A stretch of 64,000 bases of DNA from Gilliamella sp. wkB178 (GCF_001690705.1 NZ_LZGK01000013.1:806001-870000); one strand, 5' to 3'. Positions 17,468-26,019 are shown, counted from the first letter of the stretch. Translations and numbers: made by a program. The notes: generated from the letters alone by a model not told the origin.

Positions 17468-18625
17468 ATGAAAAAACTCATTGAATTACGCCAACAAAAA
17501 GCGGCTAAAGTTACAGAATTACGTAGCTTGCTGACAAAGGCTGAGCAAGAAAACCGCAGCATGACCCCCGAAGAAAAAACGCAATTTGATGCAATAAAAT
17601 CAGATGTTGAGCAGCTTAATACTGATATCATTAACTATGAAACTTTAGCCAATGAAGAGCGTAGCCTTGCTGATAAAGGTAAACCCGTTGATAAAAAACT
17701 CACTAATGAAGAGTTACGAAACTATATCCGCACGGGTGAAAGCCGTTCATTATCGACTGGTGTACCTGCTGACGGTGGTTATACAGTTATTCCTGAGTTA
17801 GATAAGGAAATCATGCGTCAGTTATCCGATGAATCGGAAATGCGTTCAATTTGTACCGTTAAGAAAATAGGCTCAAACGAGTATAAAAAACTGGTGTCAA
17901 TTGGTGGTGCGGTCGTTAATCATGGTGAAGAGGGCAAAGCACGTACTGAAACCGTTACAGCAAAACTGGAAGAAGTCTCAATTAAGCTTTATCCAATCTA
18001 TGCCTATCCTAAAACTACACAGGAAATCTTAGATTTTAGCGACTTAGATGTCCTAAGTTGGTTAACTGATGAAATTAAGGACACATTTGTTGAAACAGAA
18101 GAACTTGATCTAATTAGTGGTGATGGTACGAAAAAAGCAAAAGGCTTCCTTGCTTATCCGCAAGCAGTCAAATCTGATAAAGAACGTCCATTTGGTACAC
18201 TTGAAAAAATGACAACAACCGCCATCACGGCAGATGGTCTCATTGATTTACTCTTTAAACTTAAAAAGAAATATCGCAAAAATGCTGTATGGGTCATGAA
18301 CTCAAATACTGCAGCAACACTTCAAAAACTTAAAAATGGTAATGGTGATTATATTTGGCGTGACGGTTTACAAGCTGGTGATCCTGATATGTTACTCGGT
18401 AAACCTGTTCATTATCTAGAAAATATGAACGATACCGGTGCAGTCGTTGCCGTTGGTGACTTTAAACGAGGTTACTACATTGTAGACCATGAGACGGGTG
18501 TAAGAACTCGCCCTGATAACATCACAGAACCAGGATTCTATAAAGTCCATACTGATAAATATCTCGGTGGTGGCTTAGTCGATTCTAACGCTATCAAAAT
18601 CTTAGAAGTATCCGCTGGTGAATAA
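17468..18625 (+). CDS. HK97-fold major capsid protein
   Basis: 385 residues. The N-terminal roughly 105 residues are a charged coiled coil (LIELRQQKAAKVTELRSLL... LNTDIINYETLANEERSL), the delta/scaffold domain normally removed by the protease. The HK97 fold follows from STGVPADGGYTVIPELDKEIMRQL, with WVMNSNTAATLQKLK and LLGKPVHYLENM, both typical of the family. GGTAATTACAG precedes the start. First gene of the head module; a small hairpin (18630-18646) separates it from the protease gene. Confidence 0.94.
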   Translation: MKKLIELRQQKAAKVTELRSLLTKAEQENRSMTPEEKTQFDAIKSDVEQLNTDIINYETLANEERSLADKGKPVDKKLTNEELRNYIRTGESRSLSTGVPADGGYTVIPELDKEIMRQLSDESEMRSICTVKKIGSNEYKKLVSIGGAVVNHGEEGKARTETVTAKLEEVSIKLYPIYAYPKTTQEILDFSDLDVLSWLTDEIKDTFVETEELDLISGDGTKKAKGFLAYPQAVKSDKERPFGTLEKMTTTAITADGLIDLLFKLKKKYRKNAVWVMNSNTAATLQKLKNGNGDYIWRDGLQAGDPDMLLGKPVHYLENMNDTGAVVAVGDFKRGYYIVDHETGVRTRPDNITEPGFYKVHTDKYLGGGLVDSNAIKILEVSAGE

Positions 18626-18657
18626 TAACAGGGGCTATATGCCCCTTTGAGGTTGAT

Positions 18658-19212
18658 ATGGATAAGAAAAAATATGAAATCAGAAGTACCGAAGTTGTTA
18701 GGGATGATACTAAGCTGGTCGGTTATGTGGTGAAGTGGAATAGCCGTTCTGAGTTGATATGGGGTGAATTTTATGAACAGTTCGCACCGAAAGCTTTTAG
18801 CCAATCATTGAGTAATAATCCTGACATTAGAGCTTTATTTGAGCATGACCACAAAGCCTTATTAGGTCGGACAATCTCTAATACGTTAATTCTAAATGAG
18901 GATGATATCGGCTTACGCTTTGAGCTTACGCCACCTGATACACAATTAGGGCGTGATTTACTCGTTAGTGTTGACCGTGGCGATATTCGCGGTATGTCGT
19001 TTGGTTTTATGGCCACAACAGAATCATGGGACTTTAATCAAGAGCCTTGTATCAGAACAGTAAATACAGCGGAACTATTCGAGGTCACTGTCACTAGTAT
19101 GCCAGCCTACCAAGAAAGTGATATCCAAATCGCTAAACGCTCAATGTTAGATGCTAAAGCTAAATTACAGCCTGATTTAAGCAAAGCATGGCTTGACCTA
19201 ATGGAGTTATAA
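18658..19212 (+). CDS. HK97-family prohead protease
   Basis: 184-residue serine protease (U35/S78 type) that matures the capsid. Family pattern: LVGYVVKWNSRSELIWGEFYEQFAPKAF, then the catalytic-His context ALFEHDHKALLGRT, and the Ser context DIRGMSFGF. It ends 2 bp before the portal gene. A protease directly after the capsid gene, rather than before it as in HK97, is the order reported for capsid-forming satellites. Confidence 0.93.
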   Translation: MDKKKYEIRSTEVVRDDTKLVGYVVKWNSRSELIWGEFYEQFAPKAFSQSLSNNPDIRALFEHDHKALLGRTISNTLILNEDDIGLRFELTPPDTQLGRDLLVSVDRGDIRGMSFGFMATTESWDFNQEPCIRTVNTAELFEVTVTSMPAYQESDIQIAKRSMLDAKAKLQPDLSKAWLDLMEL

Positions 19213-19214
19213 AC

Positions 19215-20414
19215 ATGGGATTATTTAGCCGTAAGAAGAAAGAGCAGCGTAGCATAGGAATAGACGAGTTAATCTCTTATCTTGGCTTACCTAATACGAA
19301 TTCAGGTGAATATGTTTCGCCCAGTTCAGCCGAAGCATTACCTGCAGTAATGAATGCCGTCACGGTAATTAGTGAAGCAGTCGCATCTATGCCCTGTTAT
19401 CTCTATAAACTCAATAAAAAAGGTGAACGTGAGCGCGTATCTAATCACCCAGTCGAATATTTATTAAATGAAATGCCAAATACTAAGCAAACACCTTACC
19501 AGTTTAAACGCACAATGATGCGTCACTGTTTACTGGGTGGCAATGCGTATGCGGTGATTCACTGGGGAAATGATGGACGACCGCAAGGGCTTGAAAGCTT
19601 TCCACCTTATGCCGTTACACCTAAACGATTAGGTAATGGGCGATATGCTTACTCTATTGTTGATGAAGACGGAAATATCACTAATTACCTACAAGATGAA
19701 GTATTACATCTACGTTATGCCAGTGATGACGGTTTTATCGGTCGTTCACCGGTTACTATTTGCCGTGAAGCTATTGGACTAGGGCTAGCACAGCAACGTC
19801 ATGGATCTTCTGTCATGAAAAATGGGCTAATGGCAAGTGGCTATGTTTCAATGACTGAATGGATGGACGAAGCCAAAGGCAAGAAAGCCCTAAACGCATT
19901 AGAACGTTACAAAGGTGCAAAGAACGCAGGTAAAACGCCAATCCTTGAAGGTGGGATGAAATACGAGCAGTTAGGCATGAGCAATCAAGATGCTGAATGG
20001 CTACAGAGTAGGCGATTTACAATCGAGGATATAGCACGGATATTCAATATTAGCCCGATGTTTATACAAGAATATTCCCATAGCTCTTACAGTAACTTTT
20101 CAGAAGCTACACGCTCATTTTTAACATTAACCCTGAGACCGTGGCTAACCAACTTTGAGCAGCAATTAAAAGATGCGCTCATGATTGACATTAATCAAGA
20201 TAAAAGCCGTTACCTTATTGAGTTTGATACATCGGATTTAATGCGTACCAGTCCAATTGACCGCTTTAACAGTTATAACATTGCAATTAAATCGGGTGTG
20301 ATGAATCCGAATGAAGCACGATTAAAAGAGGGCTTACCGCCTTATGAGGGTGGTGAGGAATTTAGCCAAGCATGGAAGCAAACCGTAGAAGTGAAAAAGG
20401 ATATTACGGAATGA
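19215..20414 (+). CDS. HK97-family portal protein
   Basis: 399-residue protein that forms the dodecameric DNA channel at one capsid vertex. It shows SSAEALPAVMNAVTVISEAVASMP, the LLNEMPNTKQTPYQFKRTM segment, and the clip/stem sequence FTIEDIARIFNISPMFIQEYSHSSYSN typical of Phage_portal proteins. It overlaps the following head-closure gene by 4 bases (ATGA). Confidence 0.94.
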   Translation: MGLFSRKKKEQRSIGIDELISYLGLPNTNSGEYVSPSSAEALPAVMNAVTVISEAVASMPCYLYKLNKKGERERVSNHPVEYLLNEMPNTKQTPYQFKRTMMRHCLLGGNAYAVIHWGNDGRPQGLESFPPYAVTPKRLGNGRYAYSIVDEDGNITNYLQDEVLHLRYASDDGFIGRSPVTICREAIGLGLAQQRHGSSVMKNGLMASGYVSMTEWMDEAKGKKALNALERYKGAKNAGKTPILEGGMKYEQLGMSNQDAEWLQSRRFTIEDIARIFNISPMFIQEYSHSSYSNFSEATRSFLTLTLRPWLTNFEQQLKDALMIDINQDKSRYLIEFDTSDLMRTSPIDRFNSYNIAIKSGVMNPNEARLKEGLPPYEGGEEFSQAWKQTVEVKKDITE

Positions 20415-20743
20415 TTATAGGACGACTAAGAGATCGGATTATCTTGCAATGCTACGAATCTTATCGTGATCCACTTGGACAAGTGATTAAAGAATGGAAA
20501 GATGTAGCAACCGTATGGGCTGAGGTCAAAGCGATAACAGGTAAAGAGCTGATCTCCTCACAAAGAGAAATCAGTAGCACCACCATGAAAATCTATATTC
20601 GATATCGTGAGGACATTAATACCAATTGGCGCATTAAATATCACACTGCTAACGCTGAATATTTAAATATCCAAGCAGTGCTACCAGATGCAAAGCGAAC
20701 CTATTTAGAATTGCTATGTGAAGCAGGAGTTAACAATGGCTAA
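20411..20743 (+). CDS. phage head closure protein (head-tail adaptor)
   Basis: 110 residues from the ATG at 20411 (MIIGRLRDRIILQCYE), chosen because it forms an ATGA overlap with the portal stop; the longer frame upstream overlaps the portal. Pattern: GRLRDRIILQ, WKDVATVWAEVKAITGKEL, MKIYIRYREDINTNWRIKYHTAEY. This is the head-closure family (SPP1 gp16 / HK97 gp7 class) that seals the portal and offers the surface for tail docking, relevant if tails come from a helper phage. Confidence 0.88.
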   Translation: MIIGRLRDRIILQCYESYRDPLGQVIKEWKDVATVWAEVKAITGKELISSQREISSTTMKIYIRYREDINTNWRIKYHTANAEYLNIQAVLPDAKRTYLELLCEAGVNNG

Positions 20744-21029
20744 GATTGAATTAAATGAAGCTAAGTTACATTGTCGGATTGATGAAAGTGAGACCTTAGA
20801 AGATAGCCTATTGCAAGTTTATATTGATGCCGCGCTTGAGGCTTGTCAAAAGCATATAGGTAAATCATTTGAGTTACAGGAATTTACACCAGCCATTAAA
20901 GCAGGTTGTTTAATGTTTATTGCTCACCTCTATGAGAATCGGCAAATAGTGACAAGTGGCGAAGTAAAAGAAGTACCCTTGGCTATATCCTCATTGTGGA
21001 GTATCTACCGTGACCCAGCTATCTATTAG
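20736..21029 (+). CDS. gp6-like head-tail connector protein
   Basis: 97 residues from ATG 20736 (MAKIELNEAKLHCRIDESETLEDSLLQVYIDAALEACQKHIGK), the classical start of Phage_gp6/DUF-type connectors that form a ring under the portal. AGGAG stands 10 bases upstream. It overlaps the previous gene by 8 bases. The connector order here (closure protein first, then gp6-like ring protein) is inverted from many phages but follows the reversed module order. Confidence 0.88.
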   Translation: MAKIELNEAKLHCRIDESETLEDSLLQVYIDAALEACQKHIGKSFELQEFTPAIKAGCLMFIAHLYENRQIVTSGEVKEVPLAISSLWSIYRDPAIY

Positions 21030-21036
21030 GTGAGTT

Positions 21037-21399
21037 ATGCCATTACAACCATTAAGACGTTGCTCATATCCTAACTGTCGTAATCGTGTTAAATCCGGTC
21101 GATGTGACGAGCATAGAATAGATAGGCAGCATGATAAGGCACGAGGAACAGCAGCACAGCGAGGCTATAACCACCGTTGGCGCATATACCGAATTGAGTA
21201 TCTAAGACATAACCCATTATGCAAGATGTGCAAGGACAAAGGTTTATTAGTACCAGCCACAGTAATAGACCATATAACACCAGTAGAGAATGGACAAAGC
21301 GATCCTTTATTCTGGCTAGCAGATAATCATCAACCGTTATGTCGAGATTGTCATAGCTATAAGACAAGAGTAATCGATAAACGAGGGTTTGGATCATGA
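21037..21399 (+). CDS. HNH endonuclease (packaging-associated)
   Basis: 120 residues. Two Cys pairs (C-SYPNC and PLCKMC) and the HNH core VIDHITPVENGQSDPLFWLADNHQPLCRDCHSYKT are intact. In cos-type HK97-like phages an HNH protein next to terminase stimulates specific cos cleavage. It lies directly before the gene-free stretch ahead of TerS, the expected site of cos. Confidence 0.93.
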   Translation: MPLQPLRRCSYPNCRNRVKSGRCDEHRIDRQHDKARGTAAQRGYNHRWRIYRIEYLRHNPLCKMCKDKGLLVPATVIDHITPVENGQSDPLFWLADNHQPLCRDCHSYKTRVIDKRGFGS

Positions 21400-21570
21400 T
21401 TAACACATTGATTAATAAGCAAAGCTCAATATTGCGTTTTGTCACCTCAAAATTGAGTTTGCAAGGGGTAGGGGGATTAGTTCAAAGAAATTCAAAGAGG
21501 CAAAAGACCACCCCCCTCCTCAAATTTTTACGCACAGTGATTTTTTAGAAAGTATAGGAATAACAATAAG
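21400..21570. other. candidate cos (packaging) region
   Basis: 171 bp without a gene between HNH and TerS, the usual place of cos. It holds a CTCAAT/ATTGAG inverted pair (21425-21430, 21452-21457), a G-rich run GGGGTAGGGGG (21465-21475) and a C-rich run CCACCCCCCTCC (21508-21519) that can pair with it. These GC tracts stand out in an AT-rich element. The cleavage site itself cannot be placed from sequence alone. Confidence 0.45.
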
Positions 21571-21915
21571 ATGAAAGCACCTAAATATTTAGACAAATTA
21601 GCTAAAGAGCAATGGAAACTACGAGCTGACCACTTAGCTGAACGTGACGATATTCAAGCCGCTGATTGGACTAACTTAGAACTTTATTGCGTTAACTATT
21701 CAATGTATCGGGCTGCGGTTGAAGATATTGCTAAACGTGGTTTTTCAATTGCTAACTCACAAGGAACGGAAAGCCGTAATCCTGCATTAAGTGCAAAATC
21801 AGAAGCCGAAAAAATCATGATCAAAATGGCTTCACTGCTTGGGTTTGATCCTGTTAGCCGTCGAAAGAATCCAGTTGAAACAGAGGATGAGGACGAACTT
21901 GACCGCTTGGCATAA
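21571..21915 (+). CDS. terS: P27-family terminase small subunit
   Basis: 114 residues. Phage_terminase_4 (P27) pattern: MKAPKYLDKLAKEQWKLRADHLAERDDIQAADWTNLELYCVNYSMYRAA, and SQGTESRNPALSAKSEAEKIMIKMASLLGFDPVSRRK. Recognises the packaging site and recruits TerL. Its acidic C-terminus (ETEDEDELDRLA) overlaps the TerL start. Its own TerS would let the island package its DNA without redirecting a helper enzyme. Confidence 0.93.
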   Translation: MKAPKYLDKLAKEQWKLRADHLAERDDIQAADWTNLELYCVNYSMYRAAVEDIAKRGFSIANSQGTESRNPALSAKSEAEKIMIKMASLLGFDPVSRRKNPVETEDEDELDRLA

Positions 21916-23566
21916 TTACGCAATCTCTATCAAAAGTGGGGATATTCCAGCCTGTAAACGCTTAAAACAGGCTGTAAATCGTTATTTTTTGGATTTAAGT
22001 AATCCTCTTTATTGTTTTGATAGTGAAGTTGTCAGTAAGTTTATTGCTTTCTCTAAAGTCTGTCCTCATGTCAAAGGCCATTTAAGAGCTAAACCTATTG
22101 AGCTTCAGCCGTGGCAACAATTCTTATTTGCTAATCTGCTTGGATTTAAGCACGTTAAAACTGGACTGCGAAAATATCGTAGTGCTTATGTACAAGTACC
22201 GAGAAAGAACGCTAAATCAACGACTGCTGCAATATTAGCTAACTGGTTTTTAGTCATGGAGAAAGGGCAACAAGACATCTATACCGCAGCCGTTAGCCGT
22301 GACCAAGCTCGAATCGTGTTTGATGATGCTAGGCAAATGGCAATACTCAGCAAGCCAATAAAGAAAAGAGTCACCATTCAGCAGCATAAAATGATTAATC
22401 CGAAGCAAAATAGCCTATTACGACCCTTAGCGTCAAAGGCTGCGACGATAGAGGGAACTAACCCTAGCTTATCCATTGTTGATGAATACCACTTGCACCC
22501 TGATAACGGCGTTTATTCAGCGCTTGAGTTAGGAATGGGAGCAAGACCAGAGGGCATTTTATTTGCAATCACCACGGCAGGCAGTAACACCATTTCAGCG
22601 TGTAAACAGCACTATGATTATTGTTGTCAAATATTAGCAGGTGACGAGATTAATGAATCGCAATTCGTTTTAATCTATGAGCTAGACGACGAGAACGAGA
22701 TTGATAAACCCGATTTATGGATTAAAGCCAATCCTAATCTTGATATATCGGTCGATAGGGTAGCCTTAGAGGACACCATTAAGAAAGCCAGAGGCATACC
22801 ATCCCAGTGGGTCGAAATGCTGACTAAACGCTTTAATATTTGGTGTAATGGGGCAACGCCTTGGGTGAATATTGGTAGTTGGACAGAATGCAAGGCTGAT
22901 TATACCGAAGATGATTTAAAAGGCTTAGATTGCTATGCTGGGCTAGATTTATCCTCGACAAATGACATTACAAGCGTTTGTTACTCATTTCCTTATGATA
23001 CCGAAGTGAGATTACTCACCAGGCACTATATCCCAGAATTTCAGCTAAATAATGTTGCTAATAAGAATCGGGATATCTATAAAAAGTGGGTTGCTCAAGG
23101 CTTGCTTAGGGTAACGAAAGGAGATTGTATCGACTATGATCAAATCCGTGATGACATTTTAAAAGATAGTGAGCAGTTTAACATTAAACTAATTGGCTTT
23201 GACGTGTGGAACGCTACACAGCTTAGAACACAATTGCAAAATATGGGGCTTGATGTTGAGCCGTTCCCTCAAACCTACGCAAGGTATAGCCCCACATCTA
23301 AAACGGCCGAGGTATTTATCAGCCGTAAACGAATCCGGCACAATGGCGATCCTGTTTTAGCTTGGGCAATGGGTAATGTGGTCATGGAAACTGATGCCAA
23401 CGCCAATATCAAGCCAAATAAAAAGAAAGCCGCTAACAAGATAGATCCTGCGGTCGCTTTCCTTATGTCATTTGGTACTTACTTACTTGAGTATGGTGAG
23501 GTAGATATCAACTTATCTAATGAACAAAAACAAGCGTTAGACGAGTTTAAGGGGATTGAGTTATAA
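21899..23566 (+). CDS. terL: terminase large subunit
   Basis: 555 residues from a TTG at 21899 (MTAWHNYAISIKSGDIPACKRL), supported by GAGGA upstream and by overlap with terS; a longer in-frame start at 21839 would lie deep within terS. The ATPase half has Walker A VQVPRKNAKSTTA and Walker B SLSIVDEYH. The nuclease half starts at CYAGLDLSSTNDIT, whose Asp is a metal ligand, with a second acidic site near IGFDVWN. Terminase_1 family, full length. Confidence 0.94.
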   Translation: MTAWHNYAISIKSGDIPACKRLKQAVNRYFLDLSNPLYCFDSEVVSKFIAFSKVCPHVKGHLRAKPIELQPWQQFLFANLLGFKHVKTGLRKYRSAYVQVPRKNAKSTTAAILANWFLVMEKGQQDIYTAAVSRDQARIVFDDARQMAILSKPIKKRVTIQQHKMINPKQNSLLRPLASKAATIEGTNPSLSIVDEYHLHPDNGVYSALELGMGARPEGILFAITTAGSNTISACKQHYDYCCQILAGDEINESQFVLIYELDDENEIDKPDLWIKANPNLDISVDRVALEDTIKKARGIPSQWVEMLTKRFNIWCNGATPWVNIGSWTECKADYTEDDLKGLDCYAGLDLSSTNDITSVCYSFPYDTEVRLLTRHYIPEFQLNNVANKNRDIYKKWVAQGLLRVTKGDCIDYDQIRDDILKDSEQFNIKLIGFDVWNATQLRTQLQNMGLDVEPFPQTYARYSPTSKTAEVFISRKRIRHNGDPVLAWAMGNVVMETDANANIKPNKKKAANKIDPAVAFLMSFGTYLLEYGEVDINLSNEQKQALDEFKGIEL

Positions 23567-23593
23567 TATGACAAATTTTTGAGGAGGTGTTTT

Positions 23594-24280
23594 ATGGCAT
23601 TTTATCGAGTTTGTCCTTTTTGTAATAAAGGGTCTACAATATTAGACTACAATATCCAACACTCTGGTTCTTTGGAGTTCGATGAACATTCAGATAGTAA
23701 TTCATATCGGTTAAATATATTAAGTATATGTTGTCCTACACCAGAATGTCAAAAACATGAAATTTTTTTTAGAAAGTTCAAATACAATAAAGATAAAAAG
23801 CAATATGAATTGGTGTACAAGTTAAATATTGAACCTAAAGCTAATATTAAAAATTTTCCTGATTATGTTCCTAAGCAGATATTGAAAGACTATGAAGAAG
23901 CTAAATTAATCCTTGATTTATCGCCAAAGGCTTCTGCAACTCTATCAAGAAGATGTTTACAAGGTATGATAAGAGACTTTTGGAAGGTTCAAAAGAAAAC
24001 CTTACATGCTGAAATAGATGCTATTAAAGATCAGATGAATGATGATGATATGTATAATGCGATCATGGCCCTTAAATCTATTGGTAATATAGGTGCTCAT
24101 CCAGAACATGACATTAATCTAATCATTGATGTTGAACCCGAAGAGGCAAATGAATTAGCTGGATTGATTGAAACATTAATAGAGGATTGGTACATTGCTA
24201 GAGAAGCTAGAAAAGAAAGAATAAATCGAATCAATAACATTAGTATTCAAAAGCAAATAGTTAAAAATGGGACTCCATGA
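23594..24280 (+). CDS. DUF4145 protein in the satellite cargo position
   Basis: 228 residues from ATG 23594, which has a perfect GAGGAGGTG ribosome site. The N-terminus has a zinc-ribbon-like pattern (CPFCNKG near residue 7; CCPTPEC later). The C-terminal half matches DUF4145: DLSPKASATLSRRCLQGMIRDFW, then ALKSIGNIGAHPEHD and EEANELAGLIETLIEDWY. DUF4145 is often found near or fused to restriction and other defence genes. It sits after the packaging module next to attR, where PICIs carry cargo. A defence role is inference. Confidence 0.82.
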   Translation: MAFYRVCPFCNKGSTILDYNIQHSGSLEFDEHSDSNSYRLNILSICCPTPECQKHEIFFRKFKYNKDKKQYELVYKLNIEPKANIKNFPDYVPKQILKDYEEAKLILDLSPKASATLSRRCLQGMIRDFWKVQKKTLHAEIDAIKDQMNDDDMYNAIMALKSIGNIGAHPEHDINLIIDVEPEEANELAGLIETLIEDWYIAREARKERINRINNISIQKQIVKNGTP

Positions 24281-24292
24281 TATTACTTTAAT

Positions 24293-24317
24293 TTTTAGTT
24301 ATATGGTTAGTTATACG
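24293..24317. promoter_or_regulatory. right-end TTAGTTATA repeats (probable integrase arm sites)
   Basis: TTTTAGTTATATG (24293-24305) and TTAGTTATACG (24307-24317) repeat the motif found before int, about 60 bp inside attR. Confidence 0.6.
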
Positions 24318-24377
24318 TTAAATATTAATTTATTTTAAAATTTTATTTATCATATAATTAACTAATTAGATCAGAGG

Positions 24378-24395
24378 CAGTAGGGGCCACCATTA
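24378..24395 (+). other. attR (18-bp core)
   Basis: CAGTAGGGGCCACCATTA, identical to attL; a tRNA 3'-end fragment with no tRNA attached. It marks the right boundary of the satellite. Confidence 0.92.
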
Positions 24396-24418
24396 AACAC
24401 CTTGATTTATATAAGCAT

Positions 24419-24694
24419 TTAACCATTACTTACATTTATTTCAGTGTTACCGATTGTGCTTTGTGCCGTAAATATGACGTTATTTGCAAATTCGAACATA
24501 TAGCAATTTTCAGTTAACATTGATTCAAAATCACAAGTTATCAAAACTCTTTTTAATTTTGAAATATTCAATTGATTTCGCTTTATTAATTCTTTGATTA
24601 AGATAGCGGTAGGATTAATTGTGATATTAGTAGACTTTTCGTCACTAAAACCTTGTGCAGAGACAACTAAATTATTTTCCATAGTTTCACTCAT
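24419..24694 (-). CDS. hypothetical protein beside attR
   Basis: 91 residues (MSETMENNLVVSAQGFSDEKSTNITINPTAILIKELIKRNQLNISKLKRVL...). No signal peptide and no recognised domain; the second half alternates hydrophobic and polar residues as in beta strands. No clear ribosome site precedes the first ATG; the internal ATG at residue 5 (MENNLV) has GAGTG upstream. It lies just outside the island. Could be a small real gene or chance. Confidence 0.45.
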   Translation of the reverse strand: MSETMENNLVVSAQGFSDEKSTNITINPTAILIKELIKRNQLNISKLKRVLITCDFESMLTENCYMFEFANNVIFTAQSTIGNTEINVSNG

Positions 24695-24914
24695 TTAAGA
24701 ATAGTTTAACTACTTTATTAGTTCACATTAATTTAATCATGATAAAAAAGGATATTTTGAAGACGTTGGTTAATTTTTTGTTATAGCAATATGTTATGTT
24801 TAATATAATCTAGTTTACGGTCAACTAGGCAGATATACCCCTTTTGGGTGGTTTTTTATTGCTCTCCTTTAATTAATCTCTTACTATTAGTTCGGATATT
24901 AAATGGAGAGTGAT

Positions 24915-25364
24915 ATGAAAAGAATTTTGTTGCTTGGATTAATTGGCTTTGCTTTAACTGGCTATTGTGACGATAAAGTTACAAAAGAATATCTTGTCGG
25001 TAAATGGGATTGTAGCACCAAACAATATGAGAGTAAGTACGATTCAAAATTAAAAAAATATAATGATTATTCTTTAAGGAGCAGCGAACAATATAAACAC
25101 ACCTATAAAATCGTTGATGGCTTTCTAATGGCACAAATAAATAATGGAGAAGCGGCTAAGACTGATATCGATAAAGTTTATAAACAACCAACCATTGAAG
25201 GTAAACGAGGTAATTGTGAATACACTATAAATCGTAGCCTAATAAAAAATTCGAGCAATAAATTTACTTGGGAATTGGAGATGTTTTATGCTTGTTCATA
25301 TATGGACAGAGAAATAACAAAAACGAAAAGTAAAAATGAAAGGGTTTGTACGAGAATAGAATAG
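24915..25364 (+). CDS. small exported protein of unknown function
   Basis: 149 residues from ATG 24915 (MKRILLLGLIGFALTGYCDDK), chosen because GGAGAG lies 6 bases upstream and the signal peptide starts cleanly there. LTGYC resembles a lipobox but Tyr at -1 is not normally allowed, so it is either a secreted protein or a decayed lipoprotein. The mature part has four Cys (KWDCSTK, GNCEY, YACSY, RVCTR), enough for two disulfides. GKWDC at the mature N-terminus recalls small lipocalin-like or copper-resistance-type folds, but no family is claimed. A terminator follows. Confidence 0.65.
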   Translation: MKRILLLGLIGFALTGYCDDKVTKEYLVGKWDCSTKQYESKYDSKLKKYNDYSLRSSEQYKHTYKIVDGFLMAQINNGEAAKTDIDKVYKQPTIEGKRGNCEYTINRSLIKNSSNKFTWELEMFYACSYMDREITKTKSKNERVCTRIE

Positions 25365-25391
25365 CCTGTTGACTTACCGAAACAAATTATC

Positions 25392-25415
25392 AAACCCTCG
25401 TAAAGGGTTTTTTAT
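25392..25415 (+). terminator. terminator after the exported-protein gene
   Basis: AAACCCT-CGT-AAAGGGTTT followed by a T-rich run; begins 28 bases after the stop. Confidence 0.75.
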
Positions 25416-25441
25416 TATCTAAAATGAGAGGAAAAGAATTA

Positions 25442-25585
25442 ATGAAACATTAGCATCTGTTTATCCCTCCAACCCAAAGCGAGTGTCACCATTACTGGAC
25501 GATAGAAAAACTTCAAGGAAATGAGAATAAGTTTACGATAGAGAAATGTAAATTAGGTAGAAGGTTTGATTGGCGTTTTGAATAG
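25442..25585 (+). pseudogene. amber-interrupted mini-gene remnant
   Basis: ATG AAA CAT is followed by an in-frame TAG at codon 4 (25451-25453). The frame then runs on for 43 codons (HLFIPPTQSECHHYWTIEKL... NENKFTIEKCKL... RFDWRFE) to a stop at 25585. GAGAGGAAAAG lies just before the ATG. The peptide looks protein-like and weakly echoes the upstream exported protein (NKFTWELE against NKFTIEKC). It is probably the tail of a partly deleted relative. Confidence 0.4.
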
Positions 25586-26019
25586 TGCTTGTAAAATAGA
25601 TTATCTCAATTGTATTCTGGTTATTACAACATTGTGAACACCATGTTGTTGTTATATTTATTTTAATAATTAGTGATTTTCACTAAATAGAGGTAAAATT
25701 GTAGAAAAATATTATTTAATATAATAACTATTATAAATTTCTAGTTTCTTTTCAAAAATAACATGTCGAGTTTTTAGGTTATTTTTATCTTCATGATGGA
25801 CTTATTTGTTTAGATTGTATTATTGATGATGTAAATACGTTAATGGCTATAGTTATATATAATTTTAAGAGCCCATCGCACTATTGAGTTTCTTTATATT
25901 TCAAAAGTAAAAAATATAAATTCGAATTAACTTTATTATTTAAAATTCAATTAGTTATTAAAAATTGACTAAGAAAATTTGTAATCTTTGTTGGTCTTAC
26001 AATTAAGGACATATATAAA
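25586..26019. other. gene-free 434-bp AT-rich stretch
   Basis: No convincing frame on either strand. Contains one inverted repeat, ACAACAT / ATGTTGT (25626-25649), and otherwise low-complexity AT sequence that should hold the promoter of the following virK/ybjX gene. Confidence 0.5.

Larger units (their letters stand above)
9105..24395. mobile_element. capsid-forming phage satellite (cf-PICI-like), 15.3 kb
   Basis: Bounded by an 18-bp direct repeat (CAGTAGGGGCCACCATTA) at 9105-9122 and 24378-24395, the left copy being the 3' end of tRNA-Ile2. Contents in order: integrase, orphan, two AlpA-like regulators, Rha/KilAC antirepressor, small early genes, primase-helicase with GGTGAACA iterons, capsid, protease, portal, two connectors, HNH, TerS, TerL, DUF4145 cargo. 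No tail, tape-measure, baseplate, holin or endolysin gene is present. This matches the gene plan of capsid-forming PICIs, which build their own heads and take tails from a helper. A decayed prophage is the alternative, but every reading frame is intact and the module borders are clean. Confidence 0.88.

Noticed and set aside
9105-24395. Reading the element as a defective prophage
   Set aside because: All head and packaging genes are intact, the missing modules are exactly those borrowed by cf-PICIs, and no remnants of tail genes are seen. Kept as the alternative.
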